Assembly: GCA_900755865.1 (NCBI GenBank)
Contig: CAAEHZ010000376.1
Span: 1 to 9,039, forward strand
Direction: 5' to 3'
DNA length: 9,039 nt
From: Lachnospiraceae bacterium
GTDB lineage: Bacteria > Bacillota > Clostridia > Lachnospirales > Lachnospiraceae
Within the stretch, counting starts at the first letter, position 1; each line of letters opens with the position of its first letter. This document shows, piece by piece, positions 1 through 5,834 of the stretch. The notes beneath the pieces are model-generated. The model worked only from the letters and a program-made list of their open reading frames with translations. It did no database searches and was not told where the DNA came from. Made by a program: the position numbers and the translations under genes.

Positions 1-1
1 G

Positions 2-166
2 AAGCCGAAGCAGGCGGCAGCTATTTTTGAAACCATGACGGATGATTTAAATCTGGTGGCTAAGATACTGAACGCCATGAGTATTGAGAGCAGGGCAAAT
101 ATTCTTGGTGCCATGGACTCCACAATAGCCGGAAAGCTGACGAAAATCATGAATCCGGATACTTAA
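2..166 (+). CDS. YlxF/MotE-like flagellar protein, C-terminal fragment (partial at 5' edge)
   Basis: The reading frame is open from the window edge and ends with TAA at 164-166, giving the last 54 residues of a protein whose start lies outside. The fragment begins KPKQAAAIFETM and continues with DLNLVAKILNAM, ILGAMD and AGKLTKIM. This is the helical signature of the MgtE-N-like domain at the C-terminus of MotE/YlxF-family proteins, where acidic and hydrophobic residues alternate around 'ILxxM' and 'KLTKIM' motifs. In Firmicutes a gene of this family commonly lies between fliJ and fliK, and that is its position here. Such proteins have been described as periplasmic or chaperone-like partners of the motor; the exact role in this organism cannot be read from the fragment. 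The stop codon overlaps a candidate sigma-D promoter for fliK. Family assignment is fairly secure; function is inferred. Confidence 0.75.
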   Translation, partial: KPKQAAAIFETMTDDLNLVAKILNAMSIESRANILGAMDSTIAGKLTKIMNPDT

Positions 167-190
167 GAAAAAAGGACTTTTTACCGATAA
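164..190 (+). promoter_or_regulatory. Candidate flagellar sigma factor (sigma-D/sigma-28) promoter upstream of fliK
   Basis: TAAG at 164-167 and ACCGATAA at 183-190 are separated by exactly 15 bases. The sigma-28/sigma-D consensus is TAAA-N15-GCCGATAA, so 10 of 12 positions match, including the CCGATA core. The -35 element overlaps the stop codon of the preceding gene. The predicted transcription start is near 197, leaving a leader of about 70 bases before the fliK start at 269. This would allow extra late-stage expression of the hook genes from within the operon. The motif match is seen directly; promoter activity is inferred. Confidence 0.5.
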
Positions 191-206
191 AAATTTATGG
201 AGAATT

Positions 207-228
207 CTATCCGAAAGGGTAGTTTTTT
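207..228 (+). terminator. Small terminator-like hairpin in the fliK leader
   Basis: A 6-bp stem pairs 207-212 (CTATCC) with 217-222 (GGGTAG), including one G-T wobble, closed by a GAAA tetraloop and followed directly by six T residues (223-228). The shape is that of a weak intrinsic terminator. It sits about 10 bases after the predicted start of the candidate sigma-D promoter, too close to stop that transcript efficiently. It may instead partly terminate read-through from upstream or shield the 5' end of the new message. The short stem makes it uncertain. Confidence 0.4.
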
Positions 229-256
229 AATAAAAATTCTCAAAAATAAAAAAGAA

Positions 257-265
257 AGGAGGAGG
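257..265 (+). promoter_or_regulatory. Ribosome binding site that fixes the fliK start
   Basis: AGGAGGAGG contains two overlapping copies of the Shine-Dalgarno core and ends 3 bases before the ATG at 269; the first GGAGG is 6 bases from it. An in-frame upstream ATG at 197 has no such site and would add 24 lysine/arginine-rich residues encoded by the terminator-like hairpin, so it is not the likely start. Confidence 0.8.
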
Positions 266-268
266 AAA

Positions 269-1636
269 ATGGCAGCAACATCAGTAAAGGCAGTGGACAG
301 AATGTCAGGGGGCTTAAACTTTCAGACAGTAAAGGGCACAGGCAGCGTGGCAGACAGCGGCTTCGGACAGATTTGGAACGCAAAGACCGGCGGCCAGGAC
401 GCAAAGGCTGCGGACAATACCCAGAAACCTCAGACGGCAGGCAGTTCTCTGAAAACAAAGACAGAACATCTGGAAAGGAACAGCAGAAGTAAGGAGCTGT
501 TACAGAAAACCACATCCGCCGGGCAGAATCAGGATGAAAGCAATCTGGAAAAGGCAGAGGAAGTATTGAGTACAGCAGTCAATACGGTGCTGGAGAATAC
601 AGCGCAGATACTGGATGTCAGCGTGGACGAGCTGAAAGCGGCGATGGATACGCTGGGAATGGACAGTCTGGATGTTCTGGATGCAAGGCAGCTTGGAAAT
701 CTGGTACTGGAAGTCAGCCAGTTGTCGGATACCTCACAGCTTCTGACGGACGAAAATCTGTATACCCGGTTCCAACAGGTAATGGACAGCCTGGGAGAGG
801 TTATGGCGGATTGCAGCCAGATGCTTCAGATGGAGCCGGAACAGGTAGTGGAAACCGTGAAGCTGTTGCAGACAGAACCTGTAAAGACGGTGGAAGCTGA
901 GGCAGAGCCGGTTATCGCGGTAGAAACCCTGAATGTGACAAAGGAAGAGGGACAGCCGGTAAAGACAGAAGAACCGGTACAGATAAGTGAAACGGTTCAG
1001 ACCGTATCCGAGGAGCCTGCCACCACGCAGAAAACAGGGGAGGAAGCCGGGAACAGAAATCATGATTCCCAGACGGAAAGCAATACCGGTAATGGTTTTT
1101 CCATGTTAGACAGTTTAAAGGAAACCATGGCAGAGGTACAGCAGACAGAAAACCTGAGTGCTTCCCGGAAGGTGGATACGCAGGATATCATGCGGCAGAT
1201 AATGGACTATATGAAGGTTCAGTTAAAGCCGGAAACAACCAGTCTTGAGATGCAGCTTCACCCCGCGAATCTGGGAACCCTTCAGATTCAGATGGCAACA
1301 AAGGGCGGCAGCCTGACAGCAAACTTTATCACCCAGAACGAAGCAGTAAAGGCAGCGCTGGAAAGCCAGATGGTGCAGTTACAGCAAAGCTTCGAGGAAC
1401 AAGGCATTAAAGTCAATTCCATTGAGGTAACGGTACAGCCCCACGCTTTTGAACAGAATCTGGAACAGGGCAGGGGAAATAACTCCGGTCAGAACCAGCC
1501 GGGCAGAGGAAGAAACCGCAGAATCAATCTGGATGCCTTACAGGACGAAGCGGAGCTTGGAAGCCTTACAGCGGAGGAGCAGCTTGCGGCGGAAATGTTA
1601 AGGGCAGGCGGCAATACGGTAGACTATACCGCATAA
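269..1636 (+). CDS. fliK: Flagellar hook-length control protein FliK
   Basis: FliK is secreted during hook assembly, measures hook length and triggers the export switch (through FlhB) from hook to filament substrates. The protein is 455 residues from the ATG at 269, chosen for its strong Shine-Dalgarno site. The C-terminal hook domain (Flg_hook type) spans roughly residues 315-392 and shows the family motifs LEMQLHPANLGTLQIQ, then LTANF, ALESQM and a V-x-V-x-P end. Before it lie a Ser/Gln-rich N-terminus, a predicted helical region (about residues 90-200) and a Glu/Pro/Val-rich, probably extended linker with imperfect EPV repeats (about residues 195-250). The tail is Gly/Asn/Arg-rich and then acidic. 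Length and layout fit the family, whose N-terminal part is always poorly conserved. FlgD follows after 32 bases, consistent with one transcript. Identification rests on the C-terminal domain and gene order. Confidence 0.92.
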   Translation: MAATSVKAVDRMSGGLNFQTVKGTGSVADSGFGQIWNAKTGGQDAKAADNTQKPQTAGSSLKTKTEHLERNSRSKELLQKTTSAGQNQDESNLEKAEEVLSTAVNTVLENTAQILDVSVDELKAAMDTLGMDSLDVLDARQLGNLVLEVSQLSDTSQLLTDENLYTRFQQVMDSLGEVMADCSQMLQMEPEQVVETVKLLQTEPVKTVEAEAEPVIAVETLNVTKEEGQPVKTEEPVQISETVQTVSEEPATTQKTGEEAGNRNHDSQTESNTGNGFSMLDSLKETMAEVQQTENLSASRKVDTQDIMRQIMDYMKVQLKPETTSLEMQLHPANLGTLQIQMATKGGSLTANFITQNEAVKAALESQMVQLQQSFEEQGIKVNSIEVTVQPHAFEQNLEQGRGNNSGQNQPGRGRNRRINLDALQDEAELGSLTAEEQLAAEMLRAGGNTVDYTA

Positions 1637-1668
1637 AAGAAAAATAAAAGGGAAAAGGAGGAAAAAGA

Positions 1669-2370
1669 ATGGCACTGGTAGCACCGGTAGAAAACGGAAA
1701 AATTGTGGAAACAACATCCCAGAGCTCTTTGAAGAATCAGTCCACATCCAGCTCCAGCAGCATGGACAAGGATACCTTTTTACAGCTTCTGGTAGCACAG
1801 ATGAAATATCAGGATCCTCTGGAGCCTACCTCCAATACGGAATATGTGGCACAGTATGCACAGTTCTCGCAGGTAGAGCAGATGCAGAACATGGCATCCA
1901 GTACAGACCTTGCAAGAGCAAGCTCTCTTGTCGGCGAGGAGGTTTACATTAAGACAACGACTTCCACCGGAGAAACAAAATATGTACAGGGTAAGGTGGA
2001 TTATGTTGTGTTTGAAAACAACAAGGCATATCTTTCCATCAATGAAGAGCTTTATTCCCTGTCTGATTTGGATACGGTTGTTGACGGCGGATATCTGAAC
2101 GCTTACAATAAGGCGTATGACTTTACTGTAAAGCTGAACAAGCTGCCTGTTGTAGCAGGTGTGGATTTGACAGATGCGGATGATATTGATGAACTGGAAA
2201 AGACCTACAACGAAATGTCGGATTACGAGAAGGGCTTTGTTGCAAAGGATACCGTAACAAGACTGAACCAGTACATAGAGAAGTTAAAGGAAGTACGCGC
2301 CGCAGCCGAGGAAGCCGCGAAAAAGGAAGAGGAAAGCGGCGGCACTGAGGATACCACGGAAGAGGTATAG
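1669..2370 (+). CDS. flgD: Hook capping/assembly protein FlgD with C-terminal helical extension
   Basis: FlgD forms the temporary cap on which FlgE subunits polymerise at the tip of the growing hook. The protein is 233 residues, with AAGGAGG at 1655-1661 placed 7 bases before the ATG. A Ser-rich disordered start is followed by the FlgD N-terminal signature at residues 33-75 (FLQLLVAQMKYQDPLEP, then YVAQYAQFSQVEQM). Residues 87-143 resemble the small Tudor-like beta domain of FlgD in Gram-positives (LVGEEVY, VQGKVDYVVF, LSINEELYSLSDLDTV). The rest, about 149-210, is unusual: a helical segment with LTDADDIDELEKTYNEM, YEKGFV and LNQYIEKLKEV, ending in a Lys/Glu then Gly/Thr/Glu tail. That segment resembles a helical module repeated in some Firmicutes surface proteins. 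No full FlgD Ig-like (FnIII-type) domain is visible. Function as hook cap is secure; the role of the extension is unknown. Confidence 0.93.
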   Translation: MALVAPVENGKIVETTSQSSLKNQSTSSSSSMDKDTFLQLLVAQMKYQDPLEPTSNTEYVAQYAQFSQVEQMQNMASSTDLARASSLVGEEVYIKTTTSTGETKYVQGKVDYVVFENNKAYLSINEELYSLSDLDTVVDGGYLNAYNKAYDFTVKLNKLPVVAGVDLTDADDIDELEKTYNEMSDYEKGFVAKDTVTRLNQYIEKLKEVRAAAEEAAKKEEESGGTEDTTEEV

Positions 2371-2406
2371 CAGAAAGCGTGCAGCAGGAAATGGAGGCTT
2401 TGGGAA

Positions 2407-2808
2407 ATGAATATTCAGAAAAGCGGATATCTTTCCATAGAGCAGCTGACAGACCGGTATCTGGGAACGACCCGGAAAACGGAAAATCACGGGACCACGG
2501 ATGGTCTTTCCTTTCAGGATATCTTAAAACAGAAGAGCCTGACGGAGGATACGGGGAATTTGAAATTTTCCAGGCATGCACTGGGCAGACTTTCCGACAG
2601 GAATATTGAGTTAAATTCCGAACAGCTTGAAAGACTGAATGAGGGTGCAAAGAAAGCCCAGGAAAAGGGGATTAAGGATTCTCTGGTAATTGTAGACAGA
2701 CTGGCGTTCATCGTGAATGTACCGAATCAGACGGTTGTCACTGCAATGGACAGCTCTGAAACAGATGAAAATGTATTTACAAATATTAACGGAGCAGTTA
2801 TTATGTAG
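2407..2808 (+). CDS. Conserved flagellar operon protein (TIGR02530 type)
   Basis: This is a 133-residue soluble protein with no signal peptide or membrane segment. The ATG at 2407 is preceded by GGAGG at 2393-2397, 9 bases away. The C-terminal two thirds match the pattern of the family named only 'flagellar operon protein', found between flgD and flgE in Firmicutes and relatives: LKFSRHALGRLSDRNIELN, then INxGAxKAxEKG-like (NEGAKKAQEKGIKDSLVIVD), a hydrophobic AFIVNV strand, TVVTAMD and the ending ENVFTNINGAVIM. The N-terminal 55 residues are polar and poorly conserved. Its function is not established; the fixed position between hook-cap and hook genes suggests a role in hook assembly or its control, which is inference. 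It lies 36 bases after flgD. Family recognition is from motif memory and gene order. Confidence 0.85.
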   Translation: MNIQKSGYLSIEQLTDRYLGTTRKTENHGTTDGLSFQDILKQKSLTEDTGNLKFSRHALGRLSDRNIELNSEQLERLNEGAKKAQEKGIKDSLVIVDRLAFIVNVPNQTVVTAMDSSETDENVFTNINGAVIM

Positions 2809-2821
2809 CCGGACCTTTTCA

Positions 2822-2869
2822 GGAGGTTATCCGCTTCCCGAATGACAGAAGGAAGCAGGCTCCGTTTTT
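2822..2869 (+). other. Imperfect hairpin followed by T5 in the flgE leader
   Basis: GCTTCC (2833-2838) pairs perfectly with GGAAGC (2851-2856) across a 12-base loop. GGAG (2822-2825) can pair with CTCC (2860-2863) outside it, and TTTTT follows at 2865-2869. The outer arm would bury an orphan AGGAGG (2820-2825). This could be a weak attenuator or an RNA processing/translation control structure ahead of flgE, but the large internal loop makes it weak evidence. Confidence 0.3.
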
Positions 2870-2888
2870 ACAAGGAGGAACAAATACT

Positions 2889-4661
2889 ATGATGAGATCA
2901 CTTTACTCTGGCGTGTCAGGATTGAAAACACACCAGACCAAAATGGATGTTATCGGTAACAACATCGCAAACGTAAACACAACGGCATTCAAATCCAGTT
3001 CCATTACCTTCAGCGAACTGATGAGCCAGACCACCCAGAAGGCGAGCGGTTCCAATGCAACAACGGGAACCGGCGGTACCAACGCCAGACAGATTGGTCT
3101 TGGTGTAAAGAGCGGTGCAATCAATATCAATATCGAGGGTCAGGGCTCGGCACAGTCCACAGGAAATCCCTTCGATATCATGATTACAGGAGATAATTTC
3201 TTCGTAGTCAGCAACGGACTTGAGAACTTCTTTACAAGAGATGGTTCTTTTTATGTAGACGGCGGCGGAAACCTTGCCATGACAAGCACCGGTTATAATG
3301 TTATGGGCTGGGGCGTTGACGCAAAAACCGGAAAGATTAAGCAGGATACCGTATCCGCCCTGCGGATTATGAGTACGGCCAATATGACCTATCCTCCTGA
3401 GGCAACCACAAAAGCATACATGAGCGGTATTCTGGATAAAAACGATACAGATGTTACCAGCGCAAACGGCAAGGTAGTCAACCTGAACTTCTTCGATGCC
3501 CTGGGTTACAGCTATACAGCACGTTTTATCTTCAAACAGTCTGATGATGTAAATAATTACAGTGTGGAGCTTGCAAAGATTCTGGATTCCACCGGAGCAG
3601 AGGTAGACCTTTCCAAGGTTTCCGGTACCCTGTTCGGCACAGAGGGCAGCACCCAGCTTAAGAGCGGCAAGGTAAGCTTTGATACCACAAACTATTCCTG
3701 GAACGGAACCACCCTGATGAACGGTACAACACCAGTTGCCAGTCTGACGGATATTTTCCAGAACGGCGGCGGTGGTGCACTGAACGATTTAACCGCGGCA
3801 GGTACTACAGTAACAGGTTCTACCGTACAGGAACAGTTGGATGCCATCGCAAAGGCATATGGTTATGAAGGCTCCACAGATGAATTTTTAAATCTGCTGT
3901 ATCAGACAACTGATGCCACGGGCACAGCAGGAAACAGACTGACCCTCCAGACCCTGCTTTATAACAGAATCGCGGATACCGCAGGAACAGCAACGGGAGA
4001 TTTGACTTCCATTCCGGTTCCTGATGCCGCTGCAACCCCAGGCGACCCTTTCTCCTTTGAAACCGTGGGACGTTATTTTGACGGTACCTCTGTTTCCTTT
4101 GACGGGGACAAAGGACACTTCGCAGGAATCAACGGACAGGCTACCGTTTCTACCGTAAAACTGGAGCTGTCCAAGCTGGGCGGAAACTTTGCGGATATCA
4201 GTATTGATTTTTCTGATATTTCCATGTTTGATAACAAGGGAACCTCCACTCTGGGAGCAACCAGCGGTGATGAGGATGGTATTGGTTCCGGACGTCGTCT
4301 TGGCGATATGATTGGTGTTTCCATTGATAAAACCGGTATGATTTACGCAAGCTATGATAACGGTATGACAAGACTTCTGGGGCAGATTGCAACGGCGGCA
4401 TTCGCCAATGCTTCCGGTCTGCAACAGCAGGGAGATAACCTGTATTCCGCAACCTTAAACTCCGGTGAGTTTGACGGAATCGGTGTGGATGTTTCCGCGA
4501 ACGGCGGTTATATGTCCACCGGACAGCTGGAAATGAGTAATGTAGACCTTTCCTCTGAGTTTACGGAAATGATTACAACCCAGAGAGGTTTCCAGGCAAA
4601 CAGCCGTATTATTACGGTTTCTGATACATTGCTTGAAGAACTGACTAATCTGAAACGATAA
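2889..4661 (+). CDS. flgE: Flagellar hook protein FlgE (long form)
   Basis: FlgE polymerises into the hook, the flexible joint between rod and filament outside the cell. The protein is 590 residues. Its start shows the rod/hook signature (LYSGVSGLKTHQTKMDVIGN, then NIANVNTTAFKSS) and its end the matching coiled-coil segment (GGYMSTGQLEMSNVDLSSEF and FQANSRIITVSDTLLEELTN) that packs in the axial core. Between them are the usual FlgE features: GLGVKSGA, the TGNPFDIMITGDNFF stretch and RDGSFYVDGGGNLAMTSTGY. It contains no cysteine, as is common for axial proteins. It is much longer than the compact hook proteins of many bacteria; extra material lies roughly at residues 240-375. AAGGAGG at 2872-2878 is 10 bases from the first ATG (2889), which is favoured over the adjacent ATG at 2892. 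A strong terminator lies about 80 bases after the stop codon. Confidence 0.95.
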   Translation: MMRSLYSGVSGLKTHQTKMDVIGNNIANVNTTAFKSSSITFSELMSQTTQKASGSNATTGTGGTNARQIGLGVKSGAININIEGQGSAQSTGNPFDIMITGDNFFVVSNGLENFFTRDGSFYVDGGGNLAMTSTGYNVMGWGVDAKTGKIKQDTVSALRIMSTANMTYPPEATTKAYMSGILDKNDTDVTSANGKVVNLNFFDALGYSYTARFIFKQSDDVNNYSVELAKILDSTGAEVDLSKVSGTLFGTEGSTQLKSGKVSFDTTNYSWNGTTLMNGTTPVASLTDIFQNGGGGALNDLTAAGTTVTGSTVQEQLDAIAKAYGYEGSTDEFLNLLYQTTDATGTAGNRLTLQTLLYNRIADTAGTATGDLTSIPVPDAAATPGDPFSFETVGRYFDGTSVSFDGDKGHFAGINGQATVSTVKLELSKLGGNFADISIDFSDISMFDNKGTSTLGATSGDEDGIGSGRRLGDMIGVSIDKTGMIYASYDNGMTRLLGQIATAAFANASGLQQQGDNLYSATLNSGEFDGIGVDVSANGGYMSTGQLEMSNVDLSSEFTEMITTQRGFQANSRIITVSDTLLEELTNLKR

Positions 4662-4679
4662 TTAGGTACTTTTTACCCG

Positions 4680-4707
4680 TGCATAATATGTCAGGATATG
4701 GTATAAT
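4680..4707 (+). promoter_or_regulatory. Candidate extended -10 sigma-A promoter between flgE and flbD
   Basis: TATAAT at 4702-4707 is a perfect -10 box and is preceded by TGG at 4699-4701, giving an extended -10 (TGn). The best -35 candidate, TGCATA at 4680-4685 with a 16-base spacer, matches the consensus poorly, as is usual for extended -10 promoters. The predicted start is near 4714, upstream of a terminator at 4740-4774, so most transcripts would be about 60 bases unless termination is relieved. Activity is inferred. Confidence 0.45.
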
Positions 4708-4738
4708 ATTTTCACTCTTGGCAGAATGCAGTGAAAAT
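4708..4738 (+). other. 9-bp hairpin directly upstream of the flgE terminator
   Basis: ATTTTCACT (4708-4716) and AGTGAAAAT (4730-4738) form a perfect 9-bp inverted repeat with a 13-base loop that can form an extra GCA/TGC mini-stem (4721-4723 with 4727-4729). It ends one base before the terminator stem. The TGAAAAT of its right arm is repeated immediately as TGAAAAT at 4738-4744, so the left arm could also pair with the base of the terminator stem. It could be an RNA hairpin, or at DNA level a palindromic protein site next to the -10 box. Confidence 0.5.
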
Positions 4739-4739
4739 G

Positions 4740-4774
4740 AAAATAGCAGGGTGCCGGAAGCCCTGCTATTTTTT
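4740..4774 (+). terminator. Strong intrinsic terminator after flgE
   Basis: A perfect 12-bp stem pairs 4740-4751 with 4761-4772 (AAAATAGCAGGG against CCCTGCTATTTT), with a 9-base loop and a run of six T residues at 4769-4774. This is a textbook rho-independent terminator inside an otherwise continuous flagellar operon. It should set a 3' end for the hook-gene message and make the downstream motor genes depend on read-through, regulated antitermination or a separate promoter. I see no convincing promoter between it and flbD. Confidence 0.88.
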
Positions 4775-4825
4775 CCTGTTATATGAGAAAAAAGAGAAAA
4801 AGTCTGCTGAAAAGGGGAAATGTGC

Positions 4826-5011
4826 ATGATAGAGGTTACAAAACTGAATGGAGTAAAAATTCTTGTCAATCCACAATTGTTTGAAGTTGTTGAAGAAACA
4901 CCGGATACTGTGGTATTCTTTACCACGGGCAGAAAAATAATTATAAAAGAAAGTAGACAAGAGATAAAAAATTTAGTAAAATTGTACAGAAAGGATATTT
5001 TTGCGGAGTAA
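4826..5011 (+). CDS. flbD: FlbD/SwrD family flagellar protein
   Basis: This is a 61-residue protein beginning MIEVTKLNG, with VNPQLFEVVEETPDTVV in the middle and TTGRKIIIKES towards the end. That pattern is diagnostic of the small FlbD family of Firmicutes, including Bacillus subtilis SwrD (YlzI), which is encoded after flgE and raises motor power to support swarming. It is unrelated to the Caulobacter transcription factor also called FlbD. An in-frame ATG two codons upstream (4820) is only 2 bases from the AAGGGG Shine-Dalgarno (4812-4817), while the ATG at 4826 is 8 bases away and matches the family start, so 4826 is preferred. The gene directly precedes motA, in line with a stator-related role. 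Family identification is firm; mechanism is not known from sequence. Confidence 0.9.
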   Translation: MIEVTKLNGVKILVNPQLFEVVEETPDTVVFFTTGRKIIIKESRQEIKNLVKLYRKDIFAE

Positions 5012-5030
5012 TTAGAAAAAAGCAGAATAT

Positions 5031-5037
5031 AAGGTGA
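5031..5037 (+). promoter_or_regulatory. Ribosome binding site placing the motA start at GTG 5043
   Basis: AAGGTGA lies 5 bases before GTG at 5043, which starts the family-typical MDIASLAGLILG. An alternative in-frame GTG at 5034 lies inside the Shine-Dalgarno itself and cannot use it, so it is rejected. Confidence 0.7.
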
Positions 5038-5042
5038 TTAAC

Positions 5043-5834
5043 GTGGATATAGCATCATTAGCCGGTCTTATATTAGGGTTTGTCATGCTTGTGTTCGGTA
5101 TCATCAGTAGTGCTGGTGTCGGCGGATTCGGAGAATATCTGGACCCTGCGTCTGCAATTATTACTTTTGGTGGTGCCTTTACGGCAACACTGACATCTCT
5201 CAGCCTGCAGGATTATATCAGCGGTCTGAAGAGCTTTACTCTGATTTTGAAAACACCTGCAGTAAATGCCTCGGAGCTGATTCAGAAAATTATAGACCTG
5301 TCCAATGTAGCGAGAAAGGAAGGTCTGCTTTCTCTGGAAGAAGCTGCTGCGGATATGGATGAACCGTTTTTGAAAAAAGGAATATTACTGATTGTTGACG
5401 GTACGGATCCGGATTTAGTACGTGCCATTATGGAAACAGAACTGGTAAGTATAGAGGGAAGACATAAGACACGTATTGGTTTCTGGGACACTCTGGCTTC
5501 CATGGGTCCTGCCTGGGGTATGATTGGTACCCTGATTGGTCTGGTACATATGCTTTACGAAATGTCTGACCCGTCTGCACTGGGACCTGCGATGGCGGTG
5601 GCACTGATTACCACCTTGTACGGCTCCCTGCTTGCAAACTGGATTTGTACTCCGGTTTCCAACAAGCTGAAGGCAGATAATGAAGCCGAAATGATGATGA
5701 AGGAAGTTATGATTGAGGGACTTCTGTCTATTCAGGCAGGTGAAAATCCTCGTGTTATTGAGGAAAAACTGAAATCCTTCCTGGCACCCAGGGACAGAGA
5801 AACTGCTACGGAGGAAACAGGAGGTGAAGCTTAA
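5043..5834 (+). CDS. motA: Flagellar motor stator protein MotA
   Basis: MotA and MotB form the inner-membrane stator that couples ion flow to rotor torque. From the GTG start the protein is 263 residues. Two N-terminal membrane segments (about 4-24 and 33-53) are followed by a cytoplasmic domain and two more segments (about 150-177 and 182-203). In the cytoplasmic region, R91 and E99 of the RKEGLLSLE motif occupy the places of E. coli R90 and E98, which contact FliG. P156 (SMGPAWGMIGTLIGL) and P204 (CTPVSNKL) correspond to the functional prolines P173 and P222 of E. coli, with almost the same spacing. The PAMAVALITTLYG motif is also present. The stop codon overlaps the motB start by one base, indicating translational coupling. 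Whether the unit is driven by protons or sodium cannot be decided safely from this sequence. Confidence 0.96.
   Translation: MDIASLAGLILGFVMLVFGIISSAGVGGFGEYLDPASAIITFGGAFTATLTSLSLQDYISGLKSFTLILKTPAVNASELIQKIIDLSNVARKEGLLSLEEAAADMDEPFLKKGILLIVDGTDPDLVRAIMETELVSIEGRHKTRIGFWDTLASMGPAWGMIGTLIGLVHMLYEMSDPSALGPAMAVALITTLYGSLLANWICTPVSNKLKADNEAEMMMKEVMIEGLLSIQAGENPRVIEEKLKSFLAPRDRETATEETGGEA

Noticed and set aside
168..182. A6-GGAC-T5 palindrome as a hairpin terminator
   Set aside because: The stem would be only A-T pairs around a tiny loop, so it is too weak; it is better read as the spacer of the candidate promoter.
197..268. Upstream ATG extending fliK by 24 residues
   Set aside because: There is no ribosome binding site before 197, the extra residues are encoded by a hairpin with T6 and an A-rich leader, and a very strong site precedes the ATG at 269.
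2379..2609. 76-codon + strand frame overlapping the TIGR02530-type gene
   Set aside because: It has no recognisable family pattern and overlaps a better-supported gene with a good Shine-Dalgarno and conserved C-terminus.
4775..4819. Promoter between the terminator and flbD
   Set aside because: TTATAT-like bases near 4780 lack a suitable -35 element or a TG extension, so I could not support a promoter here.
5034..5042. Earlier GTG start for motA
   Set aside because: It lies inside the AAGGTGA ribosome binding site; the family start MDIAS corresponds to GTG 5043.
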